Made by a program: the position numbers and the translations under genes | Shown here: positions 26,371-35,554 of the stretch, in pieces | Numbering within the stretch: the first letter of the stretch is position 1 | How the letters are laid out: the number at the start of each line of letters is the position of its first letter | Assembly: GCA_009889625.1 (NCBI GenBank) | Contig: WTZU01000009.1 | Location: 1 to 45,375 of the forward strand | Length of the DNA stretch: 45,375 bases | Direction: 5' to 3' | Source of the DNA: Candidatus Hikarchaeia archaeon HikBin5 | Lineage (GTDB): Archaea > Halobacteriota > Halobacteria > Halobacteriales > Hikarchaeaceae | The notes under the pieces: generated by a model | The model's input: only the letters and a program-made list of their open reading frames with translations | Told to the model about the DNA's origin: nothing | Database searches by the model: none

Positions 26371-26893
26371 CAATATCGACGATAAATGGCCAAAACTTGA
26401 GCGCGGCCAAAGCGAGAAGTGTTTCAAAAATGAGCGTTCCTACTGCGGACAAAACTATGAATTTTTTATCTCCCATCTTTGATAGTCCCGCAGGAACTGT
26501 CAACATGCCTCTTGTAAAAAACATAGTATTCGAGATTGGTATTACTATTGCACCCCACCGATAAAACCACCCATCAAACCTTTCCAAATGGGATTTTTTA
26601 ACCCGAAACCACTTTTTCTGTAATAATTTTTCTCTCCCAATCTTCTTCGCCACGGTAAAAAGGGCATATTGGCCAATAGTGGCGCCAAAGACAGCAACCC
26701 CGATAACAAATGCATATTCTATCGGGGAATCTGCCAAAAAAATCACTGCTATAGGGACTAAACTCTCCGAAGGGGCAAAGTACAGCAACATGGCACCTTC
26801 TAATATAAAAATCAGAAACAAAGCCAAATATCCATACTCTGCAAAAAAGTTCTGCACGAAAATACTAGAAGTTGATGCCATAAACAAATCCAT
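26357..26893 (-). CDS. DedA family membrane protein (VTT domain)
   Basis: A 178-residue membrane protein with about four hydrophobic segments. The family motif region is EGAMLLYFAPSESLVP, followed by GATIGQYALFTVAKKIGRE and the arginine-containing stretch FFTRGMLTVPAGL. DedA proteins are thought to flip or scramble phospholipids and to help maintain membrane potential. The first ATG is taken; ATG 26881 (MASTSS) is equally plausible. It is convergent with the Fe-S protein, overlapping it by 14 nt, and divergent from the HemC-like gene. Confidence 0.87.
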   Translation of the reverse strand: MDLFMASTSSIFVQNFFAEYGYLALFLIFILEGAMLLYFAPSESLVPIAVIFLADSPIEYAFVIGVAVFGATIGQYALFTVAKKIGREKLLQKKWFRVKKSHLERFDGWFYRWGAIVIPISNTMFFTRGMLTVPAGLSKMGDKKFIVLSAVGTLIFETLLALAALKFWPFIVDIVTLW

Positions 26894-26990
26894 CTCTACA
26901 TTGGTTATCTACATTCAAAGATATTCCGACAAAATCACTACCACTTTCAATACCGAATGGTGTTTACCGTTGGAATCCTCATTTATTTAC

Positions 26991-27905
26991 ATGAAAAAAA
27001 AGAAGGTAATTACACTCGCAGTTGAGGATTCTCCTTCTTCTATTCAACATTTGAATATTATCAAAACAAAACTCGAATCCAGAAATTACACTTTGGAGTT
27101 ACAAAAAATAGAAGCTCCCAATCCATCCAATTCAAAAAATTTAGCAGAGTATGTCCAGAAACAAAAACAATCTATAGAATCTCTACACGATCTAATCCTC
27201 AACTCCGAAGTCGATGGAGCAGCATATAATATGATTCACGCCCCGTTAACGCTTCCTGGGGAACTAATTTTATCTGGTACAATCAGACAAGATGTAGTAC
27301 GGGATATCTTACTTACCACTGATGGAGGATCTTTAACCAATTTGTCCTCTAATAAAATAGTCGGGATTTCGAACCACCGAAATAGTCTTCAACTTAAATC
27401 CGTCCGTGAAGATCTCGAACAAGAATTTTCATTCGAGAATATATATTCGAAATTTCAAGATTGGTTTTCAAACAATCCCTCTTCAAAAGCACTAATACTC
27501 TCCTCTGAAGAATTCAACACATATGATTTTTCAAAAAATACAAAAGGCTTTTTCCTCCCCCCTCGAACTTTCGTCCCAGCACCTTGCCAGGGTACTTTTT
27601 CAATCATTTCCATAGACGATACTAAATCTACTACTAATATCCATAATTTAATAGACAACCCCCGAGCCAGGGTTGAAACAATAATTGAAAAAATCATATC
27701 TTCTTCTCTTAATCAAAATATAATCCAATCAGCAGGTATCCATGCCATTGTAAAAGGAGAGGCCATCACTGTGATGATTCAATTATTCAATTATCCTTCT
27801 CAAAAACATATCAATCTACATCAAGATCTGCCCATCAGAACTTATTTTGAATCTGCAAAAGAGCTAGCCAACAAATTGAATAAGATGGTGAGTGATTTTG
27901 ACTGA
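26991..27905 (+). CDS. HemC (porphobilinogen deaminase)-like protein lacking catalytic and cofactor residues
   Basis: A ~304-residue protein with the full length and fold landmarks of hydroxymethylbilane synthase. NKIVGISNHRNSLQL matches the VGTSSLRRQ region, FVPAPCQGTFSI matches FVPAPGQGALA, and IDNPRARVETIIEKI matches the helix before the cofactor loop. The functional residues are gone. VHSxKD, with the catalytic Asp, reads AYNMIHAP; GGGC, the cofactor-attachment cysteine, reads LNQNII; and SLRGN, with its Arg, reads FSFEN. It is unlikely to make hydroxymethylbilane. Start ATG 26991 follows from homology; the frame is open further upstream. It overlaps the next gene by 14 nt, so the two are probably co-transcribed. 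Confidence 0.75.
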   Translation: MKKKKVITLAVEDSPSSIQHLNIIKTKLESRNYTLELQKIEAPNPSNSKNLAEYVQKQKQSIESLHDLILNSEVDGAAYNMIHAPLTLPGELILSGTIRQDVVRDILLTTDGGSLTNLSSNKIVGISNHRNSLQLKSVREDLEQEFSFENIYSKFQDWFSNNPSSKALILSSEEFNTYDFSKNTKGFFLPPRTFVPAPCQGTFSIISIDDTKSTTNIHNLIDNPRARVETIIEKIISSSLNQNIIQSAGIHAIVKGEAITVMIQLFNYPSQKHINLHQDLPIRTYFESAKELANKLNKMVSDFD

Positions 27906-29352
27906 TTCGGCAATTTCACAACTACAGAATAGGGCAGACCAATGTGCAAATTATTTATTAGATTCAAAATCTGTTTTATGCATTTCCCATATAGACGCAG
28001 ACGGACTTACCAGTGCAGCAATAGCAACACAAGCGATCCAACGTGCAAATATACCCTTGGAAACTGCATTTTCTAAACGTTTAGGAGAACCTGAATTAAA
28101 ACAACTAACAAAAACAGACCACGAAACGATTCTCTTCACAGATTTTGGAAGTGGACAGATAGAAAAAATAATAGAATACAGTGAAAAAGGTAATTTTAAT
28201 CCTATCATTTGCGATCACCACCAACCATCAATTGCACCTTCTAGTAATTCTCATACTTTGATAGATCTTGATTTTCATTTAAATCCTCTTTTATTCGAAA
28301 TCGACGGGGCCTCGGAGCTCTCTGGCGCTGGAACTTGTTATTTCCTTGCCAGGGCATTGGAATCTGGCTCAGTTGACAATAGGGATTTAGCTTCCCTCGC
28401 AGTTGTAGGTGCAATTGGAGACATGCAGGCGAGAGACAAAGGATTAATCGGGCCTAATAAAATTATCGCACAAGAAGGAGTGGATAAAGGTGTATTGGAT
28501 ATCAAACTCGATTTAGCATTTTATGGGAAACAAACTAGACCTCTTCCAAAATTACTAGAGTATTCTTCTGAATTCGGAATACCTAGCATTTCCAATAATC
28601 CCTCTGGTTCGATCCGATTCTTAAAAAATTTAGACATCGATGTACGTGAAAATGGAAAATGGAAATTTTGGGTAGATCTTTCTCACTCAGATAAAAAAGC
28701 AATAGTAAATGAACTAGTCAAACATGCCATATCTCGTGGCCTTTCTATAGACAAAATCAGTTCTTTTATTTCTCCTGTTTATGAACTAACACAAGAACTA
28801 TCGGGAACAGCACTACGCGAAGCCACCGAATTTTCTACTATATTAAATGCAACTGCCAGATACGGGCGCCCCGATGTGGGGCTGTCTATCTGCCTAGGCA
28901 ATCGAAATAAATCTCTTACCCGGGCTAAAAATTTATTAGCCGTCCATAGAAAAAATCTAGCCGAGGGAATTGGTTTACTCAACCGAGAAGGTGTTGTAAT
29001 GGAAGAAAATTTCCAATGGTTCCATGCACAAGATAAAATTCGAGACACAATTGTAGGAATTGTAGCTGGAATGGTATTGGGTATGGATGGAACTGATCCA
29101 AACAAACCAATCTTTGCTTTTGCAAAAACAGAAGAAGGCGATTTAAAAGTATCTTCTCGCGGAACTCCTATTCTTGTCAAAAATGGATTAAATTTATCCG
29201 AAGTAATGAGAATATCTGCAGAACATGTTGGAGGTGAAGGCGGTGGGCATGACATAGCAGCTGGTGCAACCATACCTTTGCAAACAGAAAAATTATTCCT
29301 TGAACAAATCAAAACCACACTCGAACTCCAACTCTATAATTCATCATCATAA
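27892..29352 (+). CDS. RecJ-like DHH-family exonuclease (GAN-type)
   Basis: A 486-residue archaeal DHH phosphoesterase. The motifs are HIDADGLTSA (~33), LFTDFGSG (~81), CDHHQPS (~106) and the DHHA1 motif GGHDIAAG (~448). The archaeal homologues (GAN) associate with GINS and the CMG helicase and degrade single-stranded DNA or RNA. The start is GTG 27892, overlapping the HemC-like gene by 14 nt; the next gene begins 2 nt after its stop. The gene is complete, with all metal ligands present. Alternative RecJ paralogues or c-di-AMP/nanoRNA phosphodiesterase roles are possible but less likely for this length. Confidence 0.92.
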   Translation: MILTDSAISQLQNRADQCANYLLDSKSVLCISHIDADGLTSAAIATQAIQRANIPLETAFSKRLGEPELKQLTKTDHETILFTDFGSGQIEKIIEYSEKGNFNPIICDHHQPSIAPSSNSHTLIDLDFHLNPLLFEIDGASELSGAGTCYFLARALESGSVDNRDLASLAVVGAIGDMQARDKGLIGPNKIIAQEGVDKGVLDIKLDLAFYGKQTRPLPKLLEYSSEFGIPSISNNPSGSIRFLKNLDIDVRENGKWKFWVDLSHSDKKAIVNELVKHAISRGLSIDKISSFISPVYELTQELSGTALREATEFSTILNATARYGRPDVGLSICLGNRNKSLTRAKNLLAVHRKNLAEGIGLLNREGVVMEENFQWFHAQDKIRDTIVGIVAGMVLGMDGTDPNKPIFAFAKTEEGDLKVSSRGTPILVKNGLNLSEVMRISAEHVGGEGGGHDIAAGATIPLQTEKLFLEQIKTTLELQLYNSSS

Positions 29353-29354
29353 TC

Positions 29355-29669
29355 ATGTCAGAATTCAACCCACATTTATTTGAAAATAAATATGTCCACT
29401 ATCTCTTGGAACTGGAAACTGTTTATAAAAATGCCTTTTCAACAATGCTAGAAAGATTCGATTCACAAGTTATTCACGCAATCGACCAAGGAGTTCTAGT
29501 TGAAAGTGAACCTATATATAAAGATGGGGAATTCCATATACTCCTTCCAGATAACCCCGGTGCATTGATGGGGTCTATTTTAATCGATAATGAAACCCTG
29601 AACCAAATTCTTAACGAATACGTAACTGAATTAACAAGAGAACTACAATTTATGTTTGGAACTAAATGA
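29355..29669 (+). CDS. short haloarchaeal-type protein (DUF5783-like), function unknown
   Basis: A 104-residue protein beginning MSEFNPHLFENKYVHYLLE and containing IHAIDQGVLVESEP and EFHILLPDNPG. This matches, from memory, the small haloarchaeal family DUF5783; I am not certain of the number. It has no cysteine, no membrane segment and a likely alpha-helical N-terminus. It is the third gene of the HemC-like / RecJ-like operon, starting 2 nt after the nuclease stop. A KEOPS Pcc1 assignment was considered because Pcc1 neighbours RecJ in other archaea, but the sequence does not support it. Confidence 0.75.
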   Translation: MSEFNPHLFENKYVHYLLELETVYKNAFSTMLERFDSQVIHAIDQGVLVESEPIYKDGEFHILLPDNPGALMGSILIDNETLNQILNEYVTELTRELQFMFGTK

Positions 29670-29693
29670 AAATGAAGAATTTCTTTTCATCGA

Positions 29694-31208
29694 ATGGGAT
29701 GTGCTATTATGGTAACCAATAAACAAAATATAATCCTCATAGTTATGGATACTGTGCGCAGGGACCGACTTTCTGTATATGGATATGATAAAGAAGTAAG
29801 CCCCTCCTTGAATCAATTATCTGAAGAAGCACTAGTTTTCGACCACGCCGTTTCGCCCGCTCCTTGGACTCTCCCGGTACATGCTTCTTTATTCACAGGA
29901 CTTTATCCTAGTGAACACGGAGCGAATCAAGAACGGCCTTATCTAGAAAAAAAATCCACTACTTTGGCCACTTCTTTATCTGAAAATGGATATTCAACTG
30001 CTTGCTATTCTTCCAATGCTTGGATCACTCCTTACACAGGTCTAACCTCTGGATTTGGGGATGTAGATAGCTTCTTTGAAATTATCCCAAAACCTTTGCT
30101 ATCAAAACCAGTAGCCGATTTTTCTGCTTGGGTATGGAAAAAAATAACTTCTCAATCTAGACTTAACTCTCTCTCGACGAAATTAGTCGAAATGGGAAAT
30201 GAAATACATGAATACCTTTCAACTAAAAGTACTTTATCCGATTCTAAAACACCCGCTGTCATCGATAAAACTATTAATTTCATATCTTCTCACGACCAAT
30301 ATTTTGTATTCATCAATTTAATGGATGCACACTTGCCCTACAATCCTCCCAAAAAATGTAGAGACAAATTCGCTCCCAATGTCGACCCCAATTTAGTTTG
30401 TCAAAATTCTAAAGAATATAACTCCGGGGCCCGCGAAATTTCCGAAAACGAATGGGATCAAATCCGCCAATTATATGATGCTGAAATTTATCATTTGGAT
30501 TCTGAACTCGGAAGATTATTCAATTGGATGAAATCCAACAATAAGTGGAATGAAACGTTGGTAATTGTATGCGCTGATCATGGGGAACTACACGGAGAAC
30601 ATAATCTATATGGGCACGAATTTTGCATCTACGATCAACTTATCCACGTTCCTTTACTGATCAAACACAAGAATATCAACAAAAAAATTCAAAATTCCCA
30701 AGTAGAATTAATTGATCTATATCATACCATCTTGGATGCATCTGGAAGATCAGTTGCAGATAATGGAACCCCTTTCAATGAACAAAGATCTCTTTTTTCA
30801 CCTTCTTACCGAGACTTCGAAGGATCTGAATTCGCTTTCATCGAATATTCAAAACCGATTGTAGAGTTGCAACAATTAGAATCAAAAGCAAAAAAATCTA
30901 ATATCACCATCGATGAATTTTCACGTTTCCATTCTAGAATGAGGGGTATCCGAACCAAAGACACAAAATACATAAAAAATGAGAAAATCAAAGATGAATT
31001 TTACCATCTAGACGAAGACCCTGGTGAATTAGAAAATAAGATTCATTCTAATAATTCATCCATTGAACATCTTGTAACTTCATTATCTTCTTTCGAGCTA
31101 GATGTTGGGGCAAATTGGGATTCTATTACTGGCCCCTCTCATGACACCACTTCCAATATGGACGAGCAAGTAAGAAACCGTTTACGAGATCTTGGCTATC
31201 TAGATTAA
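29694..31208 (+). CDS. alkaline-phosphatase-superfamily (sulfatase-fold) hydrolase
   Basis: A 504-residue sulfatase-like protein. The first metal Asp is in ILIVMDTVRRDRLSVYGYD, the active-site loop is PAPWTLPVHASLFTG, and the later metal ligands are in VCADHGELHGEH and GHEF. The nucleophile position is Thr (TLPVH) instead of Cys/Ser in CxPxR, so it cannot form formylglycine. A Thr nucleophile suits phospho- or phosphoglycerol-transferases and some haloarchaeal sulfatase-like proteins. No signal peptide is apparent. ATG 29709 (MVTNKQN) is an alternative start that fits the family better. The gene is convergent with polD2, overlapping it by 4 nt. Confidence 0.88.
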   Translation: MGCAIMVTNKQNIILIVMDTVRRDRLSVYGYDKEVSPSLNQLSEEALVFDHAVSPAPWTLPVHASLFTGLYPSEHGANQERPYLEKKSTTLATSLSENGYSTACYSSNAWITPYTGLTSGFGDVDSFFEIIPKPLLSKPVADFSAWVWKKITSQSRLNSLSTKLVEMGNEIHEYLSTKSTLSDSKTPAVIDKTINFISSHDQYFVFINLMDAHLPYNPPKKCRDKFAPNVDPNLVCQNSKEYNSGAREISENEWDQIRQLYDAEIYHLDSELGRLFNWMKSNNKWNETLVIVCADHGELHGEHNLYGHEFCIYDQLIHVPLLIKHKNINKKIQNSQVELIDLYHTILDASGRSVADNGTPFNEQRSLFSPSYRDFEGSEFAFIEYSKPIVELQQLESKAKKSNITIDEFSRFHSRMRGIRTKDTKYIKNEKIKDEFYHLDEDPGELENKIHSNNSSIEHLVTSLSSFELDVGANWDSITGPSHDTTSNMDEQVRNRLRDLGYLD

Positions 31209-34200
31209 TTTTCCCCCTTTATTTCAACAGGCATGGAAGTAAAATAACTCAGATCACTTTGTTTGTTTTTATCATTTTCAAAAATACTTTTCAACGATTT
31301 CTCAATTAGATTTAATCTTTGTTTTGTATATTCTCTGCAATCAAATTCTTCTGCCATGCCCATAGCAGCGTCTAGATATTTGGAAATAGATTTTTGGTGA
31401 ACAGTCAAATGAACGTCCCCTCCACAATCTCGGCAGACACCCGATAATGGCATCCTTCTATATTTAATACTACACGAAGGACAACGAGTCTCTTGGCGCG
31501 AAAATGCACGCAGGTTACCCAAGAGATCTGGAAGGAAGTGATATTCAATAATCCGTTCTGCAACATCCGTTTCATCAACTGCTCTAATCTTTTTTGCTAG
31601 ACCTAATTGGGCTTCTAATTTATCTAACATAGGTCCGAGAGTTTTGTACGCCGATAACCTAGGGCCTGATGCTATGTTTGATGTATCGTGCGTGTGTAAA
31701 AGATCTGCATACAATTCTCCATTTTCAATTGAATTCCTAGCGAGTCTCACATTTAAATTGGCTGGGTTTTCTAGACAAAGTGTAGCCTCATAAAACTCAA
31801 TCGGATACTTTTCAACACTATCTATATTTTGGGCTTCGTCATCTATCTCGGTCGGATTCAACACAGAAGACATAACCAATGGAGCATCCATCTTACCCCC
31901 TCTTTTATCCGGCAAATAACTTCTACTAAAGTTAAGTAATCCATCTAATAGCAGCATTACACAATCTTCATCACCATCACAATTCCTCCTCTTGGCCGCA
32001 TGGAAATATGGATGGGCATATCCCACCGATGCCTTTGTAAATCCTATTATTCTCCCAACAACTGCAGCACTCGTATGTGGTGCAAGTCCCAATACCAATT
32101 CTCCAATCAAATCGGAACTATCTTTGATATTATAGAATGGATCCAATCCATAATATCTTTCCAACAATTCATCAACAAAATTTGCAGTACGTTTTAAATG
32201 TTCTGCAGCACCTTGGGATAAAATAAGATCCTGAACCCTAATTGGAATGAGTTGATTCTCATCTTTCAATGTGTTCCCTTCTATATCCAATTCATATCCT
32301 ATTTCATTTAATTTAGAAACTGGAATATTCAATTCAGCCGCACGAAAACTAGATACTGGAAGATCAGTCATATCGTATCTTATTGTCCCATCTTTGAATG
32401 TGGTTACATTGTGTTTCGCTCTGAGAATTCCTTTTTCTATTGGTTCAGCTGTTTTGTTTTTAGAAGTGAGGACTTTTACACCTTTGAGAATATCAAATGC
32501 ACTTTCTCGTTGGCCCACTTTTCCTAACGCATCTTTATATATTCTATCCAATCCAATCTCCCCAAAAAATTCTGGCACCGTCTCCGATTGACACCTTGGA
32601 CATGATATCTCCATGCCATCTACATTCTGAATGCACCTCGATTTGCATTTCCTACAAATATGCACTGGAAATGATTTATCACCACATTCTGGACAAGAAA
32701 AGTGATGGGTTTCTGTCTTGCAACTAGAACATATCCTCTTTCCAATTTCAGTTTTTATTAAACCTCTCTCCCCGTAAACACGTCCAAATGATTTGGATGC
32801 AAGAGACACATTCCTCCTATCTCCTCCCGCCTCTCCCAATGGGAAAAGAGTATGAACCGAAGGACTCATTTCACGTGATTCAGATTTTTCTGGCCTTCCC
32901 ATTCTTCCACCTACCCGTGTAGGTGCACGTTCTCTAATCGTAAATGGTGAAACCTCATTGATAATTTTAATGGCATTTGGCCATTCCTTTGCCTTTGAAG
33001 ATATGCTGGATTTAGATATGGATAGATCTTCAGAAAGACCCATCGAAAGAATAAATGGAATTGGATCTCTAATTTCAATTCCATTTAAACATTTATGCTC
33101 TATTAATAAAGATTCAAGAATACTTTTGATACCAGAATCAAATTTCAATAGCAAAATACCATTTGATATATTCCCCCTAGAAACCTCCTCTCGAAGTCCC
33201 TGAAATTGATTCGGAGTTATATCATGCCACAAATATGTATACTTAGGATGTAATGGAATGTCCCATTTTTTTGACCATTCAACTACTTTTTCTGCAGGTG
33301 GATCTTCAATATCAAAATCTTCATTTTCTAACAACAATCGGATATCTATCTTCTTCCTCTCTGCCTCTAGAATCCACCATTCTGTTACATAAGAAGCGGG
33401 CAATAATTTCCGATTATTCTCCACAAACTCCCCAAATCCCACTAAGCATTCTCCTAGATCAATAATACTCTCTATTTGATCTTTAATTCCCTCAACCATC
33501 TCAATAGCATTCACGCGGAGTAGTTCCCCTGAATTTAACCTCACAGTTGGACCTTCTATTGTATCTACTGGAACCACTCCTGCCGCTTTACCCGGGTATT
33601 CGGTTTTCAACTGAGTCCCAGGTGCAAGAAAATCATCCAATATGTGCATAGTCGCCGGATGTATCCCTATGGTCGATAGACCTGTATTTCTAGCTCTGCC
33701 ATATCTGAGCCTAAACCCTCCTGCTCTCGAAGGATGAGAAAACACGGGCCTTCCTGCAATTATATCACGTAAATATTTATCTTCTGATTTTCCACGTATT
33801 GGTCCCTTTTCAATATCAACAACCTCCTCTATTTTTTCAGGGCCATTCCCTTCTGAAAATTTACCTTCAATTAAATCATTCAACCATGGCCATTCAATCT
33901 CTTTCAGTTGAGATGTATATCTCTTTATTTTTGGAGCTTTCAATGCAATCCCCTCTGCGAGAACTAGACACATTCCCCCTCTAGACTTATTGGTATTTAC
34001 ACGGGCCAAATCACGATAGCCCGATACTTCCATTTTCCCTGTTGGTTCACCATCCAACATTATGGGGCAATACTGCGCAATAAATTTAGTTTCATCTGAT
34101 GATGGTAAGTATTGTAAACTTGTTTCTCTAGCGTACAATTCAATTTCCTCAGCATAACGTTCAATCTCTTCTTCCAATGGCTTGTAATTTGAAATACCTA

Positions 34201-34693
34201 GTATGGTCCGAACATAATCTGCAACTAATACGGATAGTGCTTGGGCAGTCCCTCCTGCAGATCTTATTGGACCTGCATAAAACACACGAACAAATTCACT
34301 TCCATCTACATTGTTACATAATTCTACCCTGTCTATCCCTTCCAATGGGGCTGCAACCACACCTTCTGTCAACAAAGCCACTGCAGTTCGAATGGCGCCT
34401 TCAATTATCCCTTCACGTGTATTGTATTCTCCAACTTTTCCTTCTGCAAAATCTTTAGCTAATTCTAGTGCTATTTCTTCTCTCCCCATCTCTTTTTCTA
34501 GCTCTCTAATCCGGTCTGAAAGGCCACTTATCCCAAGTAAATTTTCTATTCTACCTGCCATATCTTTCGCGATGGGTATCTCTACATCAGAACTAGGATC
34601 TTTTCCCATCATTCTTGCTTTTCTCGCAAGGGAAAAACACAACTCTACCTGATTTTCCACCTGTTCAAAATACAATTCATGTTCCGCACGCAT
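31205..34693 (-). CDS. polD2: DNA polymerase D large subunit (DP2)
   Basis: The 1162-residue catalytic subunit of the archaeal replicative polymerase, a two-barrel enzyme related to RNA polymerase. The N-terminus (MRAEHELYFEQVENQVELCF), the catalytic loop region with NCDGDEDCVMLLLDGLLN (~905-922) and two zinc-finger sets (~660-700, CxxC pairs; ~1085-1115, CPSC and CRDC) are all visible. No intein is present at the usual PolD insertion positions, and the length is normal. It pairs with the small subunit at 14.9 kb. It is divergent from a small zinc-ribbon gene (98 bp). Confidence 0.97.
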   Translation of the reverse strand: MRAEHELYFEQVENQVELCFSLARKARMMGKDPSSDVEIPIAKDMAGRIENLLGISGLSDRIRELEKEMGREEIALELAKDFAEGKVGEYNTREGIIEGAIRTAVALLTEGVVAAPLEGIDRVELCNNVDGSEFVRVFYAGPIRSAGGTAQALSVLVADYVRTILGISNYKPLEEEIERYAEEIELYARETSLQYLPSSDETKFIAQYCPIMLDGEPTGKMEVSGYRDLARVNTNKSRGGMCLVLAEGIALKAPKIKRYTSQLKEIEWPWLNDLIEGKFSEGNGPEKIEEVVDIEKGPIRGKSEDKYLRDIIAGRPVFSHPSRAGGFRLRYGRARNTGLSTIGIHPATMHILDDFLAPGTQLKTEYPGKAAGVVPVDTIEGPTVRLNSGELLRVNAIEMVEGIKDQIESIIDLGECLVGFGEFVENNRKLLPASYVTEWWILEAERKKIDIRLLLENEDFDIEDPPAEKVVEWSKKWDIPLHPKYTYLWHDITPNQFQGLREEVSRGNISNGILLLKFDSGIKSILESLLIEHKCLNGIEIRDPIPFILSMGLSEDLSISKSSISSKAKEWPNAIKIINEVSPFTIRERAPTRVGGRMGRPEKSESREMSPSVHTLFPLGEAGGDRRNVSLASKSFGRVYGERGLIKTEIGKRICSSCKTETHHFSCPECGDKSFPVHICRKCKSRCIQNVDGMEISCPRCQSETVPEFFGEIGLDRIYKDALGKVGQRESAFDILKGVKVLTSKNKTAEPIEKGILRAKHNVTTFKDGTIRYDMTDLPVSSFRAAELNIPVSKLNEIGYELDIEGNTLKDENQLIPIRVQDLILSQGAAEHLKRTANFVDELLERYYGLDPFYNIKDSSDLIGELVLGLAPHTSAAVVGRIIGFTKASVGYAHPYFHAAKRRNCDGDEDCVMLLLDGLLNFSRSYLPDKRGGKMDAPLVMSSVLNPTEIDDEAQNIDSVEKYPIEFYEATLCLENPANLNVRLARNSIENGELYADLLHTHDTSNIASGPRLSAYKTLGPMLDKLEAQLGLAKKIRAVDETDVAERIIEYHFLPDLLGNLRAFSRQETRCPSCSIKYRRMPLSGVCRDCGGDVHLTVHQKSISKYLDAAMGMAEEFDCREYTKQRLNLIEKSLKSIFENDKNKQSDLSYFTSMPVEIKGEN

Positions 34694-34791
34694 TATTTAT
34701 GTATAATATGCGGTAAAAGATACAATCATCGGAGATGTGAAATACCCATTCTGGTAGCAAGGCATATGCCCATTGAAATCAATTACTCCCT

Positions 34792-34995
34792 ATGTTCAAT
34801 TCCGAATCCTGCGATGGCTGTTCTCGAACCGTATCCGATGCCCTTGCGAGAACCGTTCGATTGATAGTCGACCAAAGAGATGTAGATTCTCAACAATTAT
34901 GTCCCGATTGCTTTGCCTCTTGGATTCGCCGCTACGAATCCGAAATGCAACTTTCTCATCAAGTCGTTAGTAGTGATGATATAATTGTAGATTAA
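34792..34995 (+). CDS. 67-residue CxxC/CxxC zinc-ribbon-like protein (haloarchaeal family)
   Basis: A small protein with two cysteine pairs, CDGC (about 7-10) and CPDC (about 37-40), separated by SRTVSDALARTVRLIVDQRD. The pattern resembles a haloarchaeal small zinc-finger family I recall as DUF7569. It is probably a structural zinc protein; no function is known. The start is ATG 34792, and the gene is complete to the TAA at 34993-34995. It sits divergently between polD2 and the ACT-domain regulator. Other open frames here overlap it and lack the cysteine pattern. Confidence 0.72.
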   Translation: MFNSESCDGCSRTVSDALARTVRLIVDQRDVDSQQLCPDCFASWIRRYESEMQLSHQVVSSDDIIVD

Positions 34996-35010
34996 TTCTC
35001 AAAAATTATA

Positions 35011-35514
35011 TTATTCAATTCCTATTTTTTTAACAAAATCTAATGATATCAATTCATTGACCAATTCGCCTGGCAAATGTTCGTCGGTGACTATGTATAG
35101 TTTGGGATCATCTGTAAATTCTGGATCCTCACTTATTGTTTGGCGTATTGATATCCCTTGATTTGCAATCATAGATGTAACGATTGAAACAATACCTGGG
35201 TTTGCAGCATCATTTACTTCTACAGTTAACACAGAAAGCTGCAATACAGAAGCCAAATCTCTCAGACTTGGTATTGATGAAATATTTTGGAAAATGGGTT
35301 TTAATTCCACATCTTGAAGTATCGTATTGGTCGTTGAGTCTACCACTCTCCGATCAATTCCCAATTCCCCTGCAATTTGTGTGTGTGGAATTTCTATGGT
35401 GCCTGATACCACTCTACCCATGTCATTTACAGAAAAACCCCTAGTTAACAACAGACGGATTACAGACTGTTGACCGGGACTTCCTTTGAATTTGCGCATA
35501 ATTATATCAAACAT
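35011..35514 (-). CDS. ACT-domain regulator with N-terminal helix-turn-helix
   Basis: A 167-residue protein. Residues ~10-65 look like a winged-helix DNA-binding module (QQSVIRLLLTRGFSVND and TQIAGELGIDRRVVDSTTN). The remainder holds an ACT-type ligand domain (VNDAANPGIVSIVTSMIANQGISIRQTISEDP). This is the architecture of predicted archaeal regulators of amino-acid metabolism. It lies 40 bp from hisB on the same strand, with hisA further upstream, so a his- or amino-acid-responsive role is attractive, but this is inference. ATG 35514 is taken; MRKFKG at residue 6 is an alternative. Confidence 0.85.
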   Translation of the reverse strand: MFDIIMRKFKGSPGQQSVIRLLLTRGFSVNDMGRVVSGTIEIPHTQIAGELGIDRRVVDSTTNTILQDVELKPIFQNISSIPSLRDLASVLQLSVLTVEVNDAANPGIVSIVTSMIANQGISIRQTISEDPEFTDDPKLYIVTDEHLPGELVNELISLDFVKKIGIE

Positions 35515-35554
35515 TTATTGTATCTATATCCCCCTGGGGGCTTAGCCATATGGG

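Noticed and set aside
26679-26990. N-terminal extension of the HemC-like protein upstream of 26991
   Set aside because: The frame is open but overlaps the DedA gene on the other strand, and homology begins at ATG 26991.
29355-29669. KEOPS subunit Pcc1, by analogy with the RecJ neighbourhood in other archaea
   Set aside because: The sequence IHAIDQGVLVESEP and surrounding region does not match Pcc1; it fits the short haloarchaeal DUF5783-like family better.
31205-34693. Intein in polD2
   Set aside because: The DP2 reading frame is 1162 residues, normal for an intein-free protein, with no splice-motif insertion seen.
34679-34970. Two other plus-strand open frames overlapping the 67-residue zinc protein
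   Set aside because: They overlap it in other frames and lack its CxxC pattern and any domain.
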